Assembly (NCBI GenBank): GCA_012932865.1 | Contig: SAXG01000006.1 | Coordinates: 930,001 to 994,000 of the forward strand | Source of the DNA: Amylostereum areolatum | Lineage: Eukaryota > Basidiomycota > Agaricomycetes > Russulales > Stereaceae | Length of the DNA stretch: 64,000 nucleotides | Direction: 5' to 3' | Part shown: positions 23,636 through 34,721 of the stretch, in pieces | Layout of the letters: the number at the start of each line of letters is the position of its first letter | Position numbering within the stretch: position 1 is the first letter of the stretch | Notes under the pieces: model-generated | Seen by the model: the letters and a program-made list of their open reading frames with translations, nothing else | Database searches by the model: none | Told to the model about the DNA's origin: nothing | Translations under genes and position numbers: made by a program

Positions 23636-24258
23636 TTAGGGTTAGGGTTAGTCCGGCGTACGAACCTAAAAAAACCCCTCACGGACTCGTGCAAGCCACC
23701 ATGAAGGCAGGCACGAGCCGTGAGGGGAAAAAAAAGAAACATCTCCCGCCCCGAAGAAAAGTACAGTAAAAAAAAGGAGACGCCGACTGAACGAGAAGCG
23801 TCAGCAACGGGCGTATGCCCGAACTCGGCCTCGACCTCCCGAGCAGACAAACGAAACCCGAAGACGGAGATCGACGAACCAGGGATGAAGCGTCATCGAG
23901 CCCGTTTAAGGCGGCCCCCTTAACGGTGTACCGAGTAGGGCGCAGAAGTGGCGTATCCTACTTCCGCTGGGTTCCGCCGCTGCAGACGGCAACGAAGAAC
24001 GGGCGTATGCCCGAACCCCGCCTCGACTCCACACCTGGACGAGCGAAATCCCGGAAAGGCACGCACTCGGCCAGCCCATAAGGGCGGGACACGAGGAAAC
24101 GGCGGGAGGTGGGAGTGGAAAAAGGAAGAAACAGACGAGGGGGGAACGGGGGCGGCAGTCTGGAGAGTAAACGCAGAATGCTGCGCGGTATTTATACGTA
24201 CTGTGGTGGCGGTAGCACGTGATTGACGCGTCGCGTCCTTGTTGATTCCGCTGAGTTT
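23636..24258 (-). mobile_element. Telomere-capped non-coding element, copy 3
   Basis: Left arm of palindrome 2. TATA complement at 24189-24196, stem-loop at 23675-23727, telomeric end at 23636-23651. Same organisation as copy 1. Confidence 0.75.
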
Positions 24259-24328
24259 AAACTTTAAACTATTCTGTTGATTGCGTGTCGCGTGACCGCG
24301 CACACCGCCACCACAGCGCGTATAAATA
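24189..24328. promoter_or_regulatory. Divergent TATA promoter at palindrome 2 centre
   Basis: Same two opposed TATAAATA boxes, CACGTG and TTGTTGATT arrangement as at 9746-9885. Confidence 0.6.
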
Positions 24329-24880
24329 CCGCGCAGCATTCTGCGTTTACTCTCCAGACTGCCGCCCCCGTTCCCCCCTCGTCTGTTTCTTCCTTTTTCC
24401 ACTCCCACCTCCCGCCGTTTCCTCGTGTCCCGCCCTTATGGGCTGGCCGAGTGCGTGCCTTTCCGGGATTTCGCTCGTCCAGGTGTGGAGTCGAGGCGGG
24501 GTTCGGGCATACGCCCGTTCTTCGTTGCCGTCTGCAGCGGCGGAACCCAGCGGAAGTAGGATACGCCACTTCTGCGCCCTACTCGGTACACCGTTAAGGG
24601 GGCCGCCTTAAACGGGCTCGATGACGCTTCATCCCTGGTTCGTCGATCTCCGTCTTCGGGTTTCGTTTGTCTGCTCGGGAGGTCGAGGCCGAGTTCGGGC
24701 ATACGCCCGTTGCTGACGCTTCTCGTTCAGTCGGCGTCTCCTTTTTTTTACTGTACTTTTCTTCGGGGCGGGAGATGTTTCTTTTTTTTCCCCTCACGGC
24801 TCGTGCCTGCCTTCATGGTGGCTTGCACGAGTCCGTGAGGGGTTTTTTTAGGTTCGTACGCCGGACTAACCCTAACCCTA
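24259..24880 (+). mobile_element. Telomere-capped non-coding element, copy 4
   Basis: Right arm of palindrome 2. TATAAATA at 24321-24328, stem-loop at 24790-24842. It ends exactly at the telomeric repeat, 24866-24880, so this boundary best defines the 3' end of the element. Confidence 0.75.
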
Positions 24881-25429
24881 GCACGAAGTACTAAACACCA
24901 GAGGCCCAGGGTCTCAATGCCATTGATGATAAGTCGAAATACATACTATATGTTTAATGTTCAACGTTCACCCCCTGCTGTACAGGGCTGAGGCGGTCCA
25001 CTAGGATCGTGCCAGTACAATTGTAAGTGAGCCAATCTCTTTCCCGCTCATTTTCTCTAATCGTGGGTCAATGCAGCGACACATAATGCCACTGACTGCG
25101 CCTAGCGGATTACAATGTTGGTGCACCGCCGTCTCAGGACCCAAGTCGTGGTGGATGGCAACAACCTCCCGAGCGAGCGAAAAGCAAGGTAGGACTAGGT
25201 ATACCTAAAAAACCAGAGCGCTTTTTTATACGGGCGGCGGGCGGAGATTTCGGATGTGAGAAGAGGGTCGGTCGTTCTGCGGTCAGACAGCGATGGACCA
25301 TGGTGCGTCTTCGTTCGTAGGCTGATGTTGAGTGCTGAATTCAACCTTTTCGACCTCAGACCCCCTGTGTTTCATATCAAGTCTCCCGCTGCTTCCACCA
25401 ACGTCAGCCCTCGCGTGCGACGGGGGCGG
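24881..25429. other. Intergenic between element copies 4 and 5
   Basis: No gene or repeat recognised. Confidence 0.4.
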
Positions 25430-26285
25430 GCGTGGACGACGGCGCGCAGAGTCGCTCGCCGTACTTATATCTTGCGCGGGTGGGTGCATGCGCGGACACG
25501 TGAGTCAATCAACAAACGCGTCCGTCGCGTGTATACCGCCGCCGTCGAGGTATAAATACCGCCAGCTGGCCTCCCTAATTCTCCAGCCTCCCGTTTCCCC
25601 TTCCTCCCTTCCCTTCCCTCCTCTCCTCAACTTCCTCAGTCTGCGCCCGCGGCAGACGTTCTCCCTCTTTTCGTGCTGCGACGAGGCGGAGAGCGGGACG
25701 CCCCTCCATCCATCCCGACAAGTGGGACAGCTGAGTTCCACCGCCTCCCGTTCATGGTCATGCTCTCGCTCGACTTCCCGCCGGTCGCTCTCCTTGGAGG
25801 GCGTGCACAACGCCGGGATACTCGTTCACGGGCGCCATTTTTCCGTCTCTTGTGTGTGCGCGGCCCTTCCCTTCCATCTTCTTGGCATCGCGAGGGAGGT
25901 TTCGAGCGTATGCGGCCGAGGCCGGCTCACAGGGACCCGGGCACCGTATATTGTTCATGGTGACGCTCTCGTTCGGCTTTGTACGTCCTTCCGGGCGGTC
26001 GCTCTCCCCAGTGTGCGCAGCTGGGGGGAGGAGCGGGCACCCTGCTGAGAGAAGGTTCGTCTGCGGGCAGCCATTTCGAAGCCTTCCTTCGCGATGCTGG
26101 CCGTCCCCTTTTTTACTGTACCTTCTACTGTACACTTTTTCGCGTTCCAGTCGTTAGATTTTCTCTCGGGGCGGGAGGCTCTTCCTTTTTTTCTCCCTCA
26201 TGACTCGTGCAAGCCACTGCCTGGTGGCTTGCGCGAGTCGTGAGGGTTTTTTTGGGTTTGGGTCGTCCTCCTAACCCTAACCCTA
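25430..26285 (+). mobile_element. Telomere-capped non-coding element, copy 5
   Basis: Promoter with CACGTGAGTCAATCAACAAA near 25497-25516 and TATAAATA at 25551-25558. A possible opposed TATA (complement of TTATATC) lies near 25464. The CT-rich leader follows, and the body holds a repeated module (GTTCATGG at about 25749 and 25953, each followed by CTCTCG and CGGTCGCTCTCC; period about 204 bp). Then TTTTACTGTAC near 26113, CGGGGCGGGAG near 26168, and a stem-loop from CCCTCATGACTCGTGC to GCGCGAGTCGTGAGGG at about 26193-26247. The end is CTAACCCTAACCCTA, 26271-26285. The body diverges strongly from copies 1-4 while the 3' domain is kept. Most similar to copy 6 in the promoter and leader. Confidence 0.75.
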
Positions 26286-26577
26286 TGGTTACTCTGGGTC
26301 TTATCTTACCTTGTTCCCCGCGCGCAATATTATGTAGTTCGTGGATTCAATTCGGGATTCAATGTTACTAGTAGATACGAACGACAGCAGCAGTCAGAAA
26401 ATCGGGATGCACACCATACTGTCCATGCGAATGTGTATATGCATCTCGACACAGGAGCCAACAGCCTCATGGACAGATGCACATCAAGAAAATTGGATAC
26501 AGTCTATAGAGTCCTAGAGGACTGGGCGACGGGCTGTTCGACCGACGCCACCCCGAAGGAAACATACTGTACGGTCG
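26286..26577. other. Intergenic
   Basis: No gene seen; 3' flank of proline dehydrogenase. Confidence 0.4.
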
Positions 26578-28661
26578 TCATCGCCTATCCCCCAGCCACG
26601 CCTTACGCAATCCGGTCAGCGCTTGACGACGTTCCTCCGATGCCTGTCCGTTCCCGAGCACGGCCTTGTTCTCGATGGCACGTCGGGCGAGGTAGGGCAT
26701 CACCTGAGAACCGATCCGGGAACGGTCAGCTGCGATGAGGTTTAGGCGCAGGAAGAAAAGACGATGAACCTCTTCGAGCGCGCCGTAGGGCACGTACTTG
26801 ATCACGAACGGCGACGACGAGCGCGTCCTGTCCACCAAATAGTTGGTCAATGCGTCGCTCATGCCTACCCGTCCGAACGACACATCAATCACGATGAACG
26901 CATTATTATGTCGGTGCAGGAAAACTACCCACCGAAGAGTTGGGCGAGAGTGATGCGGTCCGTCACCGCGTCCCCGAGACGCAGCACGCTCTCGCCGCCT
27001 ACTTCGCCGACCTTCTCCGCGAGCCCGCGCTTGTCCAGTTCGTCGAGAATGAGCCGAAGACTGGTCCAGTTGTGCGAGCCGAAGAGGACGCCAAGGGTCG
27101 GGACGTGGGGGACCGCGCTCGAGGAAGAAGCCACGTCTGCTGCGACGGCGTGAACGAGAACGCGGGCGCACGCATTGTAACAGGCGTCCGTTTCGGCTTT
27201 GGAGGACCATACCGGGGGCAGAGGGTCGGGGGAGATGGAAAGAGAGGGCGCGCGCTTGCGAGTGGATGCTACGGCCGATGAAGGATCGGACTTGGTCAAG
27301 CTGTGGGCGGCGTTCTCCTGTACGTGGTATGCTCCTCGGACGAGCTTCACCCCTAGTGAGTAGTTGCCGGCCTTGGCGTCCTTGATGGATTGGGCGAGGT
27401 ATTCGGGCGTTCTAGGAGTATGTGAGCCAACGTGGAGAAGGGCGATCAGTGAGAGCCATACCGACGGAGATAAGCTTGGAAAGTAACGTAGATGATGGGG
27501 AGGACCGACGGCGACGCGTCCGCCTTGGGCGATGGGAGCGCGTTGAATTCACGCATGAGAGCGAGCGATATGGAGTCGATGGCAGGCTGTTAATGCGATG
27601 CCTTTTCAGTCCAGATGGCGCGTTTGTGCCAAAGAACGTCTACAAACCTGATACCAACTGCATATATGCGTTAGAACTTCACGAACTGCGACGTCCAATG
27701 AAGAACGAACCTGTGTTCCGCATCGAGAATGAGCCTGACGCGTCGTTTCTGCGCGTGCGCGGAAATCTTCCGAAGGTCCGCGTAGAGATCGGCTAGGTCT
27801 GCGACATCGTTGGGGGTCATGGGGCTAGCGGAGGTAGGCGGTGCGGAGAGAACGTCGAGATCGTTTGCGCGAGGGCATCCTGGGAAGGCGACGGGCGGAG
27901 AATGAGGTTTCTTGGTGGCTTCCGAGGTAAGGTGTTTGGAGAAGTGGATAAGGGCCTCGTGGTTCGGGAGAAGGGCGGTCTACTCGTGTGGTGCGTTAGA
28001 CAAGATTAGACGCGGCAGATAGGGCACACACGAGTTTGATGGCGACCCAGGTGCGACGGCCGGAGGAGGAGGCAGCGGCCGTCGGGTGGGCGTCCTCGAA
28101 GTCGGCGGCGACATCGATTGAGTGGATCATCTCTTGCACGATGCGCTTGTGGACGGGAACACGCGCTTTGGTGCCATCGCCGTGGCCCTGCGGCGCTGGC
28201 CTCGTCGACCTCGACGCTATAGCTGAAAAGAACACCCTTGTTCTCCGCGCGCATGCGTTCGAGGAGAGGCACGCATTTCTTCGCCGTATCTCCTCCTACA
28301 AACTGGGAGAAGACGTGAGATTATAGATCGGGGTTAGAGGAAGGGCGGCACGTACGTGATTGAAGAACGTGTATCGGACGAGGGCCTCGGTGATCTGCTT
28401 GAAGACGGGGATGGAAGTCAAGGCGTCGAGGAGGGCGGGGGACCAGTCGACGAGCGTGGGGAAAGAGCACATGGAGTAGACGATGTAGGTGCGCAAGAGC
28501 TCTGACTTGGAAGGAGGCAGCCTCTGGGGATTGGGCTGATCTTGGGGCGGGGGAGTGTCGGCGTAGAGGGCGCCGAGGGAGGCGGCGATGCCTACGGTGG
28601 CGGCGGAGGCGAGATAGAAGCGCGGGGAAGCGAAAGAGGGCGTTGGGTCGTCGGTGGGCAT
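26578..28661 (-). CDS. PUT1: Proline dehydrogenase (mitochondrial, FAD)
   Basis: Oxidises proline to pyrroline-5-carboxylate in mitochondria. Order on the minus strand: PTDDPTPSFASPRFYLASAATVG, then LLRTYIVYSMCSFPTLVDWSP, RYTFFNHV, FVGGDTAKKCVPLLERMRAENKGVLFSYSVEVDE (substrate-loop region), HKRIVQEMIHSIDVAADFE, RRTWVAIKL, LVRGAYHVQE (the KLVRGAY motif, about 27325-27350), KAETDACYNAC, LFGSHNWTS, LFG MSDALTNYL, KYVPYGALEEV and PYLARRAIEN near the C terminus. Oddities: between VEVDEASAAG and HGDGTKARVPVHKR (about 28180-28200) the frame shifts by one base with no room for an intron. A good mitochondrial presequence (MFLRRCLQRAPLLARSARFSS, from about 28728) also lies one base out of frame with the chosen start. 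Divergent from BCP1, with about 300 bp between starts. Either two consensus errors or a broken allele. Confidence 0.88.
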
Positions 28662-28963
28662 TGGAAGAAGAGAAGCGAGCAGAACGGGCGAGGAGGGGCG
28701 CTCGCTGGAGGCAACGGCGGAGGAACATGTGGGGGACTCGAGTTCGAAGGGAGGGGAAGGAAGTCACGTACTTAGGGAGATAGGGAAGATAAGGAGAGGC
28801 AGCAGGCGAACGGCACGTCCGCCGGCGATTGAAGCCAGCGCGGCAGGATCATCCTCGTCGTTCAAACTTCAGACCAAAGTGCGAGCTCGGCGTTGGGCCC
28901 GGCGATCCCGCGTCTTCCGAGTCCCGACCCGCCTCCTTCCCTTCACACTTCCACCACCGGACC
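28662..28963. promoter_or_regulatory. Shared divergent promoter region PUT1/BCP1
   Basis: 300 bp between divergent starts. It is GC-rich, with no clear TATA. It includes the out-of-frame presequence of PUT1, so part of it is probably coding or 5' leader. Confidence 0.35.
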
Positions 28964-30100
28964 ATGGCAAAACGCAAACAATCCGAAGAAGAGCCCGACT
29001 CCGACGACGACGGCAACCAGATCGTGTGTCTCCCCTCGTTCAGATCTCGTACATCTGCTCAGGACACTCCCCCGACGCAGTAGAACCTCGTCAACGTCGA
29101 CTTTGACTTTTTCGACCCCAACCCGGACGTCGACTTCCTCGCCTTGAAGCGTCTCCTCCTGCAGCTTTTTCAAGCGGATGCGGAACACCTCTTCCCGCAC
29201 GACCTGGCCGATCTCGTTCTATCTCAGCCTCATGTCGGCTCTACCGTGAAAACGGACGGAAAAGAGAGCGATCCTTACGCAATTCTGACCGTGCTCAACA
29301 TGCACGCACATCAAGTACGTATCCTTTCCTGCTCCCCCCGCCGCCTGCTCTCTTACACGCTTCTGATCAGAACCATGCATCGATGAGAGCCCTCATCGCG
29401 TACGCTCTCGCCAAAGTCTCCGCCAATCCCTCCTTCCACTCGGCCCTCCAAAGCCTGATCGGCCCTGGCGCCCTCTCTTCACCGAATCACCTCGGCTTCG
29501 TGCTCTCCGAACGTCTCATCAACATGCCCATGCAGGTCGTTCCCCACATGTACCGTATGCTCGCAGACGAGCTTCGCACCGCAGCAGAACAGGCCTGTCT
29601 TCTCCCGGATCCCCTCCACCCTCATCTGACCGACCTGCTTTTTATTCACAGGGACAGCCTTTCACATTCACCCACTTCCTTTTCTTCTCGCGAACATATC
29701 GTCTCTCCGCCGAGGAGCAGGCCGCGCTCAACGCCCAGTCCTCCCCCTCCCAGTCCAAAAAACGTCGCGCGTCCGCACAGACGTCTCTTCCCGACACCAG
29801 TCGAAACGGCGCATACTCTTTCCACCACGAAGACGCCCTCATCGCACAGGTGTGTTCTCTGTCTTTCTTGTCGTCCTCGGTTCTCGAACCTGGCATTCCC
29901 CCGCCTTTGTGGCTTTTGCTTTCATCGGTCTCACGCGCAACTCACAGCTCGCGTCCCACACGCTCGACGTTCCGTACAGCCATTCACAACCGCGCGAAGA
30001 AGACGCGTTCGGACTGGATCTCGGCTTGCGCATGATGCTGGTCCCCGTGCAGAAGTTTCCCGACATCGTCTCCTCGCTCGCCCAGGCATTCGCAGTGTAA
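28964..30100 (+). CDS. BCP1: BCP1/BCCIP-family protein
   Basis: Nuclear factor of the BCCIP family; the yeast protein acts in ribosomal protein uL14 export/chaperoning and lipid-kinase nuclear export. Exons give MAKRKQSEEEPDSDDDGNQ, then LVNVDFDFFDPNPDVDFLALKR (the FDFFDPNP signature), LADLVLSQPHVGSTVKTDG, ESDPYAILTVLNM, LGFVLSERLINMPMQVVPHM and YRMLADEL. These are followed by QPFTFTHFLFFSRTYRL, a basic linker (KKRRASAQTS) and the terminal FGLDLGLRMMLVPVQKFPDIVSSLAQAFAV-type tail. Five exons. The intron after LRTAAEQ appears to start with GC (CAG/GCCTGT) and end TTCACAG, the only join that keeps frame. The start is fixed by the acidic N terminus. Length about 290 aa fits the family. Confidence 0.9.
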
Positions 30101-30217
30101 CACTGACACCTATACACATCGAAAATGAAAACAAAAATGTATGTTACATCGAGACAGTGCACGCTCGAAAACGACGCTCCGCTTTGAAGTTCTGAAGTTC
30201 TGAAGAGGTGATGGAAT

Positions 30218-31256
30218 TCAATGTTGACCGAACGCCTCCGCATTGAGCCTTTCTTTCTCTATGTCCGTCGAGCTCCACACCGGCTCGAACGCGTCCACGT
30301 TCTCCGCGATAATCTTCAGCTTCGCCTTCATCCTGGCACCGCAGTCGGGACCGAGCGGCACGCGCGTCCACTCGCGCTTCCCGCCCTGCGCCTCGACGAG
30401 GCCCTTGGCCAGCCCCGTGCCCGAAACAACCTCGAACATCCGCGCGGCGGCCTTGACCACGTCCCCGACCTGCCCCTCGTCCAAATGCATCTGCAGCACG
30501 CGGTCCAGCGCGCCGTGGCCCTGCGCGCGGTCGGTGTACGCTCCCGTCGGCCGCTCCTCCCGCGCCTGCGCCTTGGCCGTCGCGAGGAAGTTCGTCGGGA
30601 AGAAGCCGGGCGCGACGATGAGCGCGCGGACGTGGTACGGCGCGAGCTCGCCGCTCAGGGCTTCGGTGAACGCGTCGAGGGCGGCTTTGGACGCGTTGTA
30701 TGCGCCGACACCCGGGCCGCCCGCGAAGCCGGCGATGGAGGAAACGTTGAGGATGTGGCCGGATCGTTGGGCGCGGAAGGTGGGGAGGAGGGCCTGGATG
30801 AGGGCGAGGGGCCCGTACAGGTTGGTTTGGAATTGGGCCTGGATGTCGGCGAGGCTGCAAGGGGGCGGTTAGGGAGAGCAAGTCTACGAAGTGAACTTGT
30901 GAAGGGACGGCGTACGCGAGTTCTTCGACGGGGCCTTGCTGGGCGTATCCGGCGTTGTTCACTAGCACGTCGATGCGTCCGTGGATGGCCACGGCCTGTT
31001 CTGCGGCTGCTTTGATGTGGTCGACGGAAGCGCTGGGGTTGAGAGATAGTGGGGAGGCGTCCTGCAAGGAGGCGGGGAGCTTGGAGACGTCCCGAGCGGC
31101 GGCGATGACCTGGATCGTCCAAAGGAATGAGTGCAACCTCTCTGGAGTGGCGATAAGATCGCGGCATACCTTATCGCCCTGGGATAGAACATACGTCGCG
31201 AGCGCAAGTCCCAGGCCAGAGTTGGCACCAGTGATAAGCCAAACGCGTACAGACAT
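30218..31256 (-). CDS. Short-chain dehydrogenase/reductase 1
   Basis: NAD(P)-dependent oxidoreductase, classical SDR fold, substrate unknown. It has the cofactor motif TGANSGLG (TGxxxGxG), the NNAG motif in DVLVNNAGYAQQG, a catalytic serine in NVSSIAGFAG, YNASK (YxxxK) and PGFFPTNF. Three exons: an intron after LSQGDKV (donor GTATGC, about 31112-31169) and one after VEELA (about 30855-30912). The C-terminal part (AENVDAFEPVWSSTDIEKE) is longer than in minimal SDRs. Close paralogue of 45816-46844, sharing upstream sequence as well, and of the pseudogene at 38443. About 290 aa. Confidence 0.9.
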
Positions 31257-32303
31257 ACTTCAGGTAGGAGAGGGGTGTGTGCGGTGTTGTGTCAGTGGGA
31301 CGCTTGTTCTCTGGGACGGTGGGAGGTTCTCTGCCGTTTAAGAGAGAGAGAGCGAGAGTGGATCCACCGGAGAGATGTGGGTGTTCGCATGGCCCGGAGT
31401 ACATCTTAGAACCGGGAGAGAACAGGTGATGTGAGGAAGACATGGGGAAGTGCACTGGGAAGAAGGTCGACTTGAGGCTGACTCACGTCGCATTGCTTGT
31501 GGGTTTCCCGTGTCCCGTGTGGGTCGATGATTCGATGCAGATGTATGGGGCCCAGAGCTTGCGACGTTGGCGGAGGGTTTTGTTCGCCTTTGAGGGACTA
31601 ACATTGAGGACCGGCGGTTAGACGTGGATGAAACGCTCCAGAAGCTCCGCTGCACATTGATCGGCGTGGGTAGATATAGCTTGAACTTCGATGAGCGCAC
31701 TCGCCGCTCTACGATACTCAGCATTGCCACTAAATCGTATATCGAGGTTGGTCTGTCACTGGAATACGGTTCAACACCTGAAAGTTCGAAGACAGTTCGA
31801 GGACACTCACAGATCACGAAGGGTCGAAGTCGAAGTGTGTAATCGTTCCTCTGGAGACACGATAGACAAGCGTTAGGTTTCTGAATCTTCCGAAGAGTGC
31901 TCCAACAGTGGATCAGGAAACGGCGATGCCTACAGTGGCATCGCGCAACAACGAGGGTCACCATCCACGGGTTCGATATCTTCTGACGAACAGTTAAACA
32001 TGACAGGGGGAAACGCGGAAGAGTGTATTTCAGACGAATATAGGACTGTGGAGGTATGATGCGCTGGCACGCGTGGCCATGGATGGATGCAGAATGAATA
32101 TACAGGACAAACAAAGACAAGGCCAAGCGTGGGGGGGAAGAGAAGGGACAAGAAAGAAGACAGCGCTAGGGATGGTGTGTAGTGTGCGTACTTGGTGGCA
32201 TGCATCTATTCCCTGAGAGAGAGAGAAGGGTATGCGACAGTTGTGCGAGAGAGGTCGACGCGGCGCTGGCACGGTTCAGCAATCACTTGGCGCAGATCAG
32301 GCT
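31257..32303. other. Intergenic; SDR upstream block duplicated at 46870-47100
   Basis: About 250 bp upstream of SDR1 (31330-31560) is recognisably related to the region upstream of SDR2 (for example GAGATGTGGGTGTTC and CCGTGTGGGTCGA). The remainder shows no gene. Confidence 0.5.
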
Positions 32304-33727
32304 TCAAAGGTCTGAAGAACTGTAGCGCTCGGCGGTCGACATATCCCTATGGTTGAAATAGTAGTCGGTGTGCTCGGCCGGGTCGACGACGCCATGTCCT
32401 ACTCGGGGGGTGAGATCGGGTGAGATCCTGAAGAGAGGTAAGGCGGACTTACGCCTCTCGAATGTGCTTCACGACCGTCGAGTGAGTTACCCACCTCTGC
32501 GTGTCGTTTTCGCCGAAGTTGAGAGAACAATGCCCGCAACCCCACACACCCCAGTTGTAGATCCCAGACGGGTTCCGCATCTCGATGTTCATGGCACATT
32601 GGACATCATCTTTACTTGCGATATCGTACTCGAAGGGAAGGTCACTATGCTCGTGAACGGAGTGGTCTATCTGTGGAAAGAAAAACAAGTGTGAAGTGTT
32701 AGATGAGGTGGGACACAAGGAACGAGACCAGCACGCACGGCGCCTCTAAAATCCAAAAGAAAAGGCATGCTGTAGGGAGAGACCATCCTACAGTCACTAT
32801 GCTTACATATGAATCGACAATTCAAAGCGTCAACTTCTGCGGGATCCACCATTACCGGGTCCATATTCATCAGATCAAGCAGATCTATGGCAATGGAGGA
32901 CGCCTCATCGTCCACGACGAGAGTAGGGTGGAGTGTCCGTGATGAAGCGTCTTTGCATCAATGGCCTAAGGCTTGTAGGCCGAGGTAGAAATGACGATCC
33001 GTCCTTGGACAGGATGACCAGCGGATGACCACGGATGCCAAGTCTGCTGTCCAGGGGATGTGAATATGGAAGGCAGCCGTCATGGCTGCAGAACGAGCTT
33101 GGGCAGGAGAGGGGGGTGAATGAGTGTCATCCTTGGAGTCGGCCGCATCAGAGGAAGGCTCATCCGAGGAAGCAGAGCCTGAAAGTGAAGGCGACCCAGA
33201 CGGGGGAGTTTTGTAGACAATGTTGCAGAATTCTTGGCATATGACGGCAGGGAGCTCCGCCGCCCGACGCTTGACCCACAACTTGACCTGTTCGACGTTC
33301 TTGGGGATGACGGTGCCCTCCACGGAAGACCCTGGCGCCATACTAATGTATTCCTGGAGGTCTGGAAAGAGGTAGTCCAGATAACGCGGCGTAAACTGTC
33401 TCAAAAAGTCGCAATATTCCACCTGGGGAATGGGCTGGGGAAGGGACTTGTACGGGACTGAAAGTACTTATCGTGAGTACAGATTCTGTGCGACGAAAGG
33501 CATGACTGACCGAGACCAGCGGTTGGCTTGAGAGTGTTGGCCGAATCGTCGCGAAAGTCGCCCTCGGTCTTGGACCGTTTCGAGGGGGTCGATCCAGATG
33601 CGACTCTCTTCCGCACGCCCAAGGAAGAGATCGGGCCAGCGCCAGATGTGGTGCCAACCGATGACGAGTTTGCAGCTGCGGTCTGCGCAAGGGCGGGGGT
33701 GTTTTGGGAATACTCAGAGCTTTGAGG
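32304..33727 (-). CDS. Unknown paralogue B, Cys-containing protein
   Basis: Family not recognised. Minus-strand exons: PQSSEYSQNTPALAQTAAAN and VGTTSGAGPISSLGVRKRVASG (Ser/Thr-rich, basic), FLRQFTPRYLDYLFPDLQEYI, VEQVKLWVKRRAAELPAVIC, an acidic Ser-rich linker, VIRWSSCPRTDRHFYLGLQALGH, DPVMVDPAEVDALNCRFICKH, PFLLDFRGAVRA, IDHSVHEHSD, MRNPSGIYNWGVWGCGHCSL and finally DPAEHTDYYFNHRD to a TGA at 32304. The neighbouring gene at 34722-36461 has the same blocks in the same order, so the exon chain is real. The exon at 33727 begins after an acceptor TAG. The first exon was not found, so the 5' end is incomplete or lost. Invariant between the pair: YLGL..LGH, DP....P.EVDA.N.R..C.H, DFRGAV, HSV.EH and WGC.HC. 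Confidence 0.6.
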
Positions 33728-34009
33728 CTAGGAGATGAGGTCAGCTGTGGAAAGCTGGCTAGAGGCGTGGGGGGAGCATACAAGGATAGACGAACACATA
33801 TCGAGTAGAGGGAGTAGGTATCGCAACATGAGGGGTGGGACGGCGGACGAAGGAGGGGAGGCGCAGAGTGGGGGGAAAAGAGAAGAGGTGGGGCCGTTCG
33901 ACTTGAGGAGGCTTATTTGTGTGGCGACGGCCAGGCAGCATCATAGCAGAAAGCTGTCTTCATGTCAGCCGCTTTTGAATTGACAGTGGATAGAGGCCGG
34001 CCAAGCTAG
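33728..34009. other. Intergenic, possible first exon of paralogue B
   Basis: No ATG exon matching that of paralogue A was found here. Confidence 0.3.
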
Positions 34010-34320
34010 GCTATTGACATCGTCGGGGGTCCTAGGCCTATCGGAGACAGGCGGCCCAGAGAGAACGTCCAGATCGTTTGCGTGTGTGTATCCCGGGAAA
34101 ACGACGCGCAGAAAGTAGGGCTTCGAAGGTGTTTGGAAAGGCGGATAAAGGTCGCGTGATCTGGAAGAAGAAGAAGGACGGTCTACTCGTGTCGTGGGTT
34201 AAAAAGGACTGGATACGGGAGGTAGGTCACGCACGAGCTTGATGGCGACGGTGCGATGGCCATAGGCTAGGCATTTTCGAAGTCGGCGGCGACGTGGATG
34301 GAGTGGATCGTCGGGTCAGC
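34010..34320 (-). pseudogene. Proline dehydrogenase fragment
   Basis: The 300 bp match PUT1 at 27810-28135 with many substitutions: GAGAACGTCCAGATCGTTTGCG versus GAGAACGTCGAGATCGTTTGCG, GGACGGTCTACTCGTGT, GAGCTTGATGGCGACG and TTCGAAGTCGGCGGCGAC. It covers the exons around AHPTAA...RRTWVAIKL plus an intron, so it is a genomic rather than cDNA-derived copy. It lies between two paralogous genes. Confidence 0.85.
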
Positions 34321-34721
34321 GAAGTCATACTCACCACCTCACCCTCGCTGTCGCTCTCGTCCGTCAGTCCGTCCCAACTCTCCGTTATCTCATCACCGTT
34401 TTCACGTCATCTTGTGTGAGAAGGTCTCTATAAGGAAGAAAATGTGGACACTGCCGAGATCAAATATGCTTCAAGACGATCGTGCACTAGAAAATGCTGT
34501 CGATATCCTCGGCTTTCTGCGTTCCGAAATTAGATAGGGGATGTATTTTGGACAGATATAGGACTGTGAACGAGGCGTGGATCCGTAGCTGAAAGTGCCA
34601 GTGGGTAGGTGTAGGCTGGGGTGTGCGTGCGTGTACAAAAGAAGGGTATCACAAAAGACAAGCTGCAAGAAGACGAAACCGGAGGTGTGGGTGTGGGTGT
34701 GGAGTGTGCAGCAACAGAAGT
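34321..34721. other. Intergenic
   Basis: No gene recognised. Holds a CA/GT-rich simple stretch near 34690 (GGTGTGGGTGTGGGTGTGG). Confidence 0.4.

Larger units (their letters stand above)
23634..24880. repeat. Large palindrome 2: two head-to-head telomere-capped elements
   Basis: Essentially identical to palindrome 1: every long open frame in the arms is the same. Centre GTTTAAAC at 24255-24262. The left arm begins with TTAGGGTTAGGGTTAG at 23636-23651. The right arm stops at CTAACCCTAACCCTA, 24866-24880, and runs directly into unrelated DNA (GCACGAAGTACT), unlike palindrome 1, where the symmetry continues. Confidence 0.95.

Noticed and set aside
25551..26285. Hammerhead ribozyme in the elements, as in Penelope-type relatives
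   Set aside because: I could not find the CTGATGA / GAAA core in the copies I read; a covariance search would be needed to exclude it.
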